DNA of 5,188 bases, taken from positions 1 through 5,188 of the forward strand of contig JAJDCT010000285.1 of NCBI GenBank assembly GCA_029260695.1. Reading direction: 5' to 3'. This document shows, in pieces, positions 1-4,011 of the stretch. Both the position numbers and the translations under genes were made by a program. Origin of the DNA: Phycisphaeraceae bacterium (GTDB taxonomy: Bacteria; Planctomycetota; Phycisphaerae; Phycisphaerales; Phycisphaeraceae). The stretch's first letter is position 1. The number at the start of each line of letters is the position of its first letter. Below the pieces are notes generated by a model. That model worked only from the letters and a program-made list of their open reading frames with translations. It searched no databases and was not told where the DNA came from.

Positions 1-101
1 GGTGAAGGGCCTTGCAAGCGGATCGCCCCGGCCAGATGACGGATAAACAGGACGCGGACTCGACCCGGTCCCGCTGATCCCGCGCCTGCCGTTACCGCCG
101 G
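1..101. other. Window edge, no supported gene
   Basis: No gene can be supported here. All three plus-strand frames that enter the window close quickly: stops fall at 37-39 and 44-46, and the third frame has stops at 3-5 and 75-77. Any of the first two could be the last dozen codons of a gene that begins outside the window, but nothing recognisable is encoded. The terminator-like hairpin just downstream fits a plus-strand transcript ending here. Confidence 0.4.
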
Positions 102-119
102 GACCTCGTGAGGTCTTTT
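102..119 (+). terminator. Small rho-independent terminator-like hairpin
   Basis: GACCT (102-106) pairs perfectly with AGGTC (111-115) around a four-base CGTG loop, and two G-T wobbles can extend the stem outward. TTTT follows directly at 116-119. The stem is short for a terminator, but the U-run placement is right for transcription on the plus strand. It would end a gene whose body lies left of the window. Confidence 0.45.
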
Positions 120-140
120 AGATCAGGAACTTCAACCGCC

Positions 141-418
141 AGGACGCGGAGGACGCCAAGGAAAGCAGAAACAAGCATTAACCACAGAGGCACAGAGAAG
201 AAAAACTAGAAAGAAGTGATCCGCAGATAGACGGGATGATCAGGATGAAGCGAACGCGACATCTTCCATCCCGCACATCCTGTTCATCTGTGGGTACGGC
301 CCACGAAGCGCCGTGACTTGTCGCGCCTGCCTCTTGATCTGCGCCATCTGCGCAATCCGCGGATACTTCCCCTCTGCTCTGTGACTTCCTCTGTGACTCT
401 CAGTCTCTGTGGTAAATT
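141..418. repeat. Cluster of 9-bp-period tandem and nested inverted repeats
   Basis: This intergenic stretch is built of short repeat modules. At 141-167 three 9-bp units begin AGGA. At 221-247 three 9-bp units run CCGCAGATA, GACGGGATG, ATCAGGATG. At 267-293 three units begin CATC and are the reverse-complement counterpart of 221-247 (20 of 27 positions pair without gaps, by my count). At 337-363 come ATCTGCGCC, ATCTGCGCA, ATCCGCGGA. At 377-400 two 12-bp units begin CTCTGTGACT. The outer edge ACCACAGAG (181-189) is the exact reverse complement of CTCTGTGGT (405-413), so the whole forms a nested, loosely palindromic structure. No open frame across it looks like a gene. From memory, purine-rich repeats of this style are dispersed in planctomycete, verrucomicrobial and similar genomes, and I know of no assigned function. 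Confidence 0.75.
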
Positions 419-600
419 CTTCCCCCCCTACTCCCCCTCCGACGTCCTCAATGCCGGACCAGACGCATATCCCGAGGAACGGATCAGGTTCCCGTGACTA
501 ATCCATAGCCCAACCTCTTCATAGCCGAAGAAGCGGGTGTCAACAGGTCGGTTTTCTTATCGAGCGGCGTGCACCGCACAATTGTCGTGAACCGGTCAGA
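419..600. other. Intergenic stretch, nothing identified
   Basis: This stretch lies between the repeat cluster and the 3' end of the minus-strand lipoprotein gene. It starts with C-rich runs (about 422-438). I looked for a terminator for the lipoprotein gene. The best candidate is a short GCGG/CCGC hairpin at 564-577, but no U-run follows it on the minus strand. No gene is supported. Confidence 0.4.
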
Positions 601-1176
601 TCACATGCCCGGCAGTTTCGCGCCGCCGAGCGAGCCGGCTTTCTTGGCGACGTCCAATGCCTTGTAAGCGTTTTCGATCTGGCTCTGGATCCCCGCAGGC
701 AACGAGCCCTTGATCTTGTCCAGCTGCGCCAGGGCTTTCTCGGCCAGGTCAAATTTGTTTTCTTTGATGTAGCCCATCACCTGATCGATCTGCGACTGAG
801 CCTGGGCAATCGTTGCATCGTCGGCGGCGGTTTCGATCTTCGACTCGATGTCTTCCTTAACGTCCGCGGCCTGGACAGCGGCGGCTTCAGCTTCGACAGC
901 AGCGGCGGCTTCGGCCTCAGCTTCGGCGGCGGCAGCGGCTTCGGCAGCGTCTGCTTCGGCTTTAATTTCGGCAACTTCAGCGGCGGCGGCTTCAGCTGCA
1001 GCAGCTTCGGCCTCAGCGGCCTGCATGGAATCCGCCGCATCGTTGGCGGTTTCGTTCACGGCTGAGTAGTCGGTGGTGTCACCCGAGGGCACAACGGGGG
1101 GCGACTCTTCTTTCTCACAACCCAGTGTCAAGCTGGCCAGCAGACCCAAGACCACAAACATTGTTTGACGATACAT
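601..1176 (-). CDS. Ala/Glu-rich lipoprotein, unknown function
   Basis: This 191-residue protein is probably an envelope lipoprotein. Residues 1-19 form a short hydrophobic signal peptide, and Cys20 sits in a slightly atypical lipobox (T-L-G-C), followed by an acidic and proline-bearing linker to about residue 38. Residues 44-105 are almost entirely Ala and Glu with a few Asp, Val and Lys, which predicts one long helix or coiled coil. Residues 126-182 look like three short helices with a Pro turn at 160, reminiscent of a TPR hairpin but too short to assign. The end is Gly/Lys-rich. The start is well supported: GGGAGG lies five bases upstream and a sigma70-like promoter lies further up. The gene stands alone, divergent from the GNAT gene. 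I do not recognise the family. A spacer or tether role in the envelope, as for Lpp-like proteins, is speculation. Confidence 0.85.
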   Translation of the reverse strand: MYRQTMFVVLGLLASLTLGCEKEESPPVVPSGDTTDYSAVNETANDAADSMQAAEAEAAAAEAAAAEVAEIKAEADAAEAAAAAEAEAEAAAAVEAEAAAVQAADVKEDIESKIETAADDATIAQAQSQIDQVMGYIKENKFDLAEKALAQLDKIKGSLPAGIQSQIENAYKALDVAKKAGSLGGAKLPGM

Positions 1177-1181
1177 AGCGG

Positions 1182-1187
1182 CCTCCC
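1182..1187 (-). promoter_or_regulatory. Shine-Dalgarno site of the Ala/Glu lipoprotein
   Basis: Read on the minus strand this is GGGAGG, five bases before the ATG at 1176. It is one of the two clear SD sites in the window and fixes the start of the lipoprotein gene. Confidence 0.75.
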
Positions 1188-1238
1188 ATTCCCCCTAGCG
1201 AAAGTTCACGCCCTCACCCAAGGCAAGGGCCACCGCGT

Positions 1239-1268
1239 ATTATACCCAGGCGGAAACTTTTTATTCAA
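1239..1268 (-). promoter_or_regulatory. Sigma70-type promoter for the Ala/Glu lipoprotein
   Basis: On the minus strand, TTGAAT (1268-1263) is followed after 18 bases by a perfect TATAAT (1244-1239). Transcription would begin near 1232 and give a leader of about 55 bases before the ATG. The -10 is consensus and the -35 matches four of six positions. This is the best promoter in the window and suggests housekeeping-sigma control with no visible operator. Confidence 0.7.
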
Positions 1269-1330
1269 CTGACCCCCTCCCGCTGTATCGTGCCCCGGAG
1301 GCTGCTCGTCGGATCTTGGCGTTGGCACTA

Positions 1331-1336
1331 GAAGAG
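1331..1336 (+). promoter_or_regulatory. Possible ribosome binding site choosing the GNAT start
   Basis: GAAGAG lies nine bases before the ATG at 1346. It is a weak SD match, but it favours this ATG over the in-frame TTG at 1316. Confidence 0.35.
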
Positions 1337-1345
1337 TCTAACCGT

Positions 1346-1849
1346 ATGCGGCATGTAATCCGACCTATGGAACCCGGGGAGCACCTCCAGTGCGAGCAGA
1401 TCCTCCGAGGCCTGCCCGACTGGTTCGGCATCGAAGAGGCTATTGTGAACTACGTCCGGGATATCCAGTCGATGCAGACCTGGGTAGCCGAGTCCAGGCA
1501 TGAGACTCAGTCCGGGTGCGGCGGTGAGAGCGGCGGTGAGGTTGCTGGGTTCCTGACGCTTCACCGACACAACGAACACTCAGCCGAGATCCAAGTCATG
1601 GCTGTAACGGATGCGTACCACGGCCAGGGATGTGGCCGTCAGCTTGTCGAACACGCAGAACATCTCCTGCGCACCGAGTCGGTCGAGTTCTTGCAGGTCA
1701 AGACGCTGGCGCCGTCACGGCCATGTGCTCACTACGAGCGGACCCGCGGTTTCTACAAGCACATGGGCTTCAAACCCCTTGAAGAGAACAAGCTATGGGG
1801 CGAGCAAAACCCTTGCCTGGTCATGGTCAAACATCTGTCTTTGCAATAA
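1346..1849 (+). CDS. GNAT-family N-acetyltransferase
   Basis: A single-domain, probably cytoplasmic acetyl-CoA-dependent N-acetyltransferase of 167 residues; the substrate cannot be told. The N-terminal part (about 23-32) has the LPDWFGIEEA-type stretch seen in many small GNATs. Residues 84-100 carry motif A, with beta strand IQVMAV and the acetyl-CoA pyrophosphate loop HGQGCG. The usual leading Arg/Gln is His here. Motif B, GFYKHMGF, lies at 135-142. Length is normal for the family. I start at the ATG at 1346 because the GNAT fold begins at once (MRHVIRPM) and GAAGAG at 1331-1336 is a fair SD site. The frame is open upstream to a TTG at 1316, which would add ten residues, but its nearest GGAGG is 14 bases away. 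A Gly/Ser-rich loop at about 55-66 is poorly conserved in kind. The gene converges with the membrane protein gene downstream. Confidence 0.85.
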   Translation: MRHVIRPMEPGEHLQCEQILRGLPDWFGIEEAIVNYVRDIQSMQTWVAESRHETQSGCGGESGGEVAGFLTLHRHNEHSAEIQVMAVTDAYHGQGCGRQLVEHAEHLLRTESVEFLQVKTLAPSRPCAHYERTRGFYKHMGFKPLEENKLWGEQNPCLVMVKHLSLQ

Positions 1850-1869
1850 GACCGCTAGTGCATCATGAG

Positions 1870-1900
1870 GAAAACAGTCTGGCGCAAGCCGACTTACGCC
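1870..1900 (-). terminator. Terminator of the four-helix membrane protein gene
   Basis: On the minus strand, GGCGTAAG (1900-1893) pairs with CTTGCGCC (1888-1881) around a TCGG loop: eight pairs, one of them a U-G wobble. GTTTT follows about five bases on (1875-1871). The stop codon TAA is inside the first arm of the stem. On the plus strand the wobble becomes a C-A mismatch and no T-run follows, so the signal is stronger for the minus-strand gene. It sits between two convergent genes. Confidence 0.5.
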
Positions 1901-2295
1901 TCGCGACTATTGAAATATGCGTTAGAGCGTTCTGAAGATATCAGCCTGTGTATGACCACAAGCAATGCAACAATCACCAGCGATACACCGATGATGATCG
2001 GCCCCGCCGCCGGTCCCGTGATCTCTTTGCCAAGCAAGTTTGCGCGTGCTGACTCGAAGAATAATAGACCAATAGCCGCCATCAGGCCGCAGACAATGTA
2101 GCCAAGCACGATCCAGATTTTCGCCCACCACTGCGAGTTCTTATTGCACCGCAACAGCCCGATACCGACGGGCAGGAGAAAGACGGTGAGATTGAGGTGA
2201 TACTCTGATCGCAGCAAAGCCGCCAATGTTTCCCAGATGGCCGCCGCTCCCGCCAGGCTAAAGAGCAGGCCGATGACGAGTACACGTTTAGGCAT
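1894..2295 (-). CDS. Small four-helix integral membrane protein
   Basis: A hypothetical inner-membrane protein of 133 residues. Hydrophobic segments at about 4-28, 34-49, 58-80 and 97-118 predict four transmembrane helices. A basic/aromatic loop (RCNKNSQWWAK, 49-59) sits between helices 2 and 3, and a Gly/Pro-containing loop (ITGPAAGP, 92-99) before helix 4. The C-terminus is short and polar. The LLPVGIGLLR motif at 40-49 followed by a W-rich turn resembles a loosely defined group of small membrane proteins in planctomycetes and verrucomicrobia, by memory only. The frame is open much further upstream (to 2529), but I choose the ATG at 2295 because GGGAG lies seven bases before it and the first helix begins at once. 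The extra upstream residues lack protein-like character. The gene stands alone, convergent with the GNAT gene, with a terminator overlapping its stop codon. No function can be assigned. Confidence 0.75.
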   Translation of the reverse strand: MPKRVLVIGLLFSLAGAAAIWETLAALLRSEYHLNLTVFLLPVGIGLLRCNKNSQWWAKIWIVLGYIVCGLMAAIGLLFFESARANLLGKEITGPAAGPIIIGVSLVIVALLVVIHRLISSERSNAYFNSREA

Positions 2296-2302
2296 GACGA
2301 CT

Positions 2303-2307
2303 CTCCC
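2303..2307 (-). promoter_or_regulatory. Shine-Dalgarno site fixing the membrane protein start
   Basis: On the minus strand GGGAG precedes the ATG at 2295 by seven bases. It separates the real start from the longer open frame, including the in-frame ATG 18 bases upstream at 2313, which has no comparable site. Confidence 0.65.
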
Positions 2308-2620
2308 GGGCATGGCCCCGCTTGATGCCACCAACTGTTGGCCGGAGCGAAACCAGCAGAATTCGATTTGACGTCGATAACAGTATATCTGACTTCTGCC
2401 CGTCATACCTCTAAAATCTTCTACCCCGCCGAACCTCCAGCTTTTAGAGCATGAAGCTCCCCGGCAGGGCCTTCGCATGACTCTGAGCACATGATGCCCT
2501 TCCGTGCTAAGTCCAGACGGGACAGACACGAAACGCTCTTAGAATGTGCCCGATTTGGCCTTCTGGCCTGGTCCCGTAGGTGCCCGCCCATGTGAGGGTT
2601 GAGATGAGCTTGCCGACCCC
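2308..2620. other. Region without a supported gene
   Basis: About 310 bases between the start of the minus-strand membrane protein gene and the promoter region of the plus-strand lipoprotein. Minus-strand frames are open across it (one to 2529, another from 2714 to 2421), but the translations are rich in Arg, Ser, Cys and Gly without any fold-like pattern, and no SD site precedes them. Small hairpins such as GGCC-TTCT-GGCC (about 2559-2570) are too weak to call. The region must hold the promoter of the membrane protein gene, but I found no pair of -35/-10 boxes I would defend. Confidence 0.4.
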
Positions 2621-2626
2621 ATGTAT

Positions 2627-2655
2627 TTGCCCGGTACCCAGCCTGCGAATACACT
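2627..2655 (+). promoter_or_regulatory. Candidate sigma70 promoter for the second lipoprotein
   Basis: TTGCCC (2627-2632) and TACACT (2650-2655) are separated by 17 bases. Each box matches four of six consensus positions. Transcription would start near 2662, leaving about 20 bases before the ATG at 2684. Spacing and position are good, but the boxes are modest. Confidence 0.3.
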
Positions 2656-2683
2656 CTTGGCTTGTCTAATCCCGGAAAAGCCG

Positions 2684-3157
2684 ATGCCTTATAAAGCCTT
2701 ATCCATACTGACACTGATCGCCGCCGCGGCGTTGGCGGGTTGCAACCAGAACCCGACTCGGCGTGTACCGTTTGAGGTCCCGGTGGTCGCGTGGAACGAT
2801 GACGGGCAGTACCTGCCCAAGCGTGTCGGGCCAGGCTTGGTAGCCGCGGAGGCTTCGCCGATCCCCGACGTGCCGATGCCGATCGGTTTTAAGCCGGTGA
2901 TCAGCCAGTGCAGCAGCTCGTTCGATGGCGTGGCCCGGACCGTGACACACGTCTATCAGGGCCGGGCACGGTCGGTCGAAACGGTGCTTTTCTACCGCCA
3001 GCAGTTGCCGTTAGACAACTGGCTCCCCGTGGATAAACAGGTCCACGAAGATGGCTCGTCCAGCCTGCACTACACCAAAGGTGCCGAGGCGTTGAGCCTT
3101 CGGCTAAGCGGGCGGTTCAACACCGCCACGATCGAGGTCTACATCTCACCGAGATAG
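2684..3157 (+). CDS. Small lipoprotein, unnamed family
   Basis: A 157-residue predicted lipoprotein. Residues 1-19 are a signal peptide with Lys4 and an Ala/Leu core, and L-A-G-C at 17-20 is a textbook lipobox with Cys20 as the lipidated residue. A linker (21-58) precedes a compact alpha/beta domain at about 59-156. The domain opens with a Pro-rich IPDVPMPIGFK stretch (60-70), continues through strands around 83-92 (ARTVTHVYQG), a helix containing FYRQQLP (103-109) ending in W113, and then strands to the end. I have a general memory of similar FYR..MP..GW domains in planctomycetes and deltaproteobacteria but can give no name or function. An upstream ATG at 2621 is in frame, but only the one at 2684 places the signal peptide properly; GGAAAAG just before it is a weak SD site. 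It lies 80 bases before the TPR gene on the same strand, separated by a strong hairpin. Confidence 0.8.
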   Translation: MPYKALSILTLIAAAALAGCNQNPTRRVPFEVPVVAWNDDGQYLPKRVGPGLVAAEASPIPDVPMPIGFKPVISQCSSSFDGVARTVTHVYQGRARSVETVLFYRQQLPLDNWLPVDKQVHEDGSSSLHYTKGAEALSLRLSGRFNTATIEVYISPR

Positions 3158-3163
3158 ACCTCG
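3133..3163 (+). terminator. Strong hairpin straddling the lipoprotein stop codon
   Basis: CGAGGTCT (3133-3140) pairs perfectly with AGACCTCG (3156-3163). After a two-base AC bulge, ATCTC (3143-3147) pairs with GAGAT (3151-3155) around a three-base loop: 13 pairs in all. The stop codon TAG (3155-3157) lies in the second arm. No T-run follows, so it is not a classical intrinsic terminator. It may stabilise the 3' end of the lipoprotein message, partly terminate transcription, or mark a processing point between the lipoprotein and the operon downstream. Confidence 0.45.
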
Positions 3164-3179
3164 CCACTGCAATGACGCC

Positions 3180-3237
3180 GAACCCAAGACAGACTTCAGA
3201 ACCAAGACTAAACCAAAACAAAGACAGACTATAGATT
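3180..3237 (+). promoter_or_regulatory. A/C-rich, G-poor leader of the TPR gene
   Basis: The leader before the ATG at 3238 is strongly A- and C-rich with few G and no SD site. It contains a perfect 10-bp direct repeat, AAGACAGACT, at 3186-3195 and 3221-3230, with a partial copy (CCAAGACT) at 3202-3209. An unstructured A-rich leader can recruit ribosomes without an SD site; that use here is inference. I see no convincing -35/-10 pair. Confidence 0.4.
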
Positions 3238-4011
3238 ATGGACGCCAAGGAACGCCACGAACTTAAAGACAACGACCTCGCCGAGTTTCTCGAACACTTC
3301 GGGGAGTTTTGGGGCAAGCACGGCAACACGATCATGGTCGCCGTCACCATCGTCCTGGTGGTATGGGTCGGCAAGAGGTACTACAGCAACACCCAGGCGC
3401 AGAGCCACGAAAACGCCTGGGCAGACCTGGCATCGACCACCACGCCCCAGGGCTACCGCGAACGTGCGATCGAAAACCCCGGCATCGCCGCCGTCCCTCA
3501 CCTGGCACTGCTGCGCGGTGCAGAGGCCTATCACGAACAAGCTATTCAACTCGAGCAGGAAACCGGTGAAGAAGACACAGGTGTAATGTCTGCCAAGGAA
3601 TCACTGGAAGCCTCTGAATCGATGTACGCTCAGGTCCTTGAGTCAGACGCCGACCCGACATTCATGGCCAACGCGGCGGTCGGCCTGGCAAACGTCGCCG
3701 AGACACGCAACGACTTCACCGCCGCCGCAGAACACTGGGCCAAGGCCAAGCAGATCGCCCAAGACGCACGACTCAGCACCATCGCCACCCACGCACAGGT
3801 CCGGATCGACATGCTCGACGAGCTCGCCAAACCCATCGTCTTCGGCGAAGTAGAAGATATCCCCGATATCCCCACCAGCTCTGACTCGCAGGACACCACG
3901 GGTTCAACCGATACGTCGGACGCAAGCTTGCAGGCTTCCGACGCCTCAGACACGGGCTTGGCGGCCGAAGCCCAAGCCCAGACCGCAACGCCAGCCGACC
4001 CCAGCCAATGA
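3238..4011 (+). CDS. YfgM-like membrane-anchored TPR protein
   Basis: A 257-residue protein with the layout of the YfgM/TPR_21 family: a short charged cytoplasmic N-terminus (1-28), one transmembrane helix (about 29-45) ended by GKRYY, and an extracytoplasmic helical part. Helical pairs run roughly 55-103 and 121-195, the clearest TPR-like unit being about 142-175 (ANAAVGLANVAE, then DFTAAAEHWAKA). A low-complexity Ser/Thr/Asp/Ala/Gln tail (about 208-257) looks disordered. In E. coli, YfgM is an ancillary subunit of the SecYEG translocon that works with the chaperone PpiD. The match here is by architecture, so a role in handling secreted proteins is inference. The start at 3238 is preceded by no SD site, but the N-terminus fits the family. 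The stop overlaps the next gene's start by four bases, indicating co-transcription and coupled translation. Confidence 0.75.
   Translation: MDAKERHELKDNDLAEFLEHFGEFWGKHGNTIMVAVTIVLVVWVGKRYYSNTQAQSHENAWADLASTTTPQGYRERAIENPGIAAVPHLALLRGAEAYHEQAIQLEQETGEEDTGVMSAKESLEASESMYAQVLESDADPTFMANAAVGLANVAETRNDFTAAAEHWAKAKQIAQDARLSTIATHAQVRIDMLDELAKPIVFGEVEDIPDIPTSSDSQDTTGSTDTSDASLQASDASDTGLAAEAQAQTATPADPSQ
4008..4011 (+). promoter_or_regulatory. ATGA start/stop overlap coupling TPR and RluD genes
   Basis: The ATG of the pseudouridine synthase (4008-4010) shares bases with the TGA stop of the TPR gene (4009-4011). No strong SD site precedes it, only C-rich coding sequence, which fits ribosomes re-initiating after the upstream stop rather than loading independently. 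Confidence 0.7.

Noticed and set aside
141..418. CRISPR array
   Set aside because: The units are 9-12 bp, degenerate, without spacers of constant length, and arranged as inverted pairs; no cas gene is near.
564..577. GCGG/CCGC hairpin as terminator of the Ala/Glu lipoprotein gene
   Set aside because: Only four or five pairs and the minus strand continues with A-rich rather than T-rich sequence.
848..1069. Plus-strand open frame of 73 codons rich in Ala and Ser opposite the lipoprotein gene
   Set aside because: It is the antisense shadow of the Ala/Glu-coding repeats; the real gene on the minus strand has a promoter, SD site and signal peptide.
2383..2400. TATACT (minus strand, about 2385-2390) as a -10 box for the membrane protein gene
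   Set aside because: The hexamer is good but no -35 resembling TTGACA lies 15-19 bases upstream and there is no extended -10 TG.
2296..2529. N-terminal extension of the minus-strand membrane protein to 211 residues
   Set aside because: The added 78 residues are Arg/Ser/Cys-rich with no pattern, and the SD site at 2303-2307 points to the ATG at 2295.
2421..2714. Minus-strand 97-codon open frame
   Set aside because: It overlaps the promoter and signal peptide of the plus-strand lipoprotein, has no SD site and its translation resembles no protein I know.
3031..3047. GGATAAACAGG shared by 41-51 and the lipoprotein gene near 3032
   Set aside because: A single match inside a coding region with no extension on either side; most likely chance.
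3227..3240. Possible leaderless transcript start with a TATAGA -10 just before the ATG at 3238
   Set aside because: The spacing from the hexamer to the ATG is too short and no -35 box is present.
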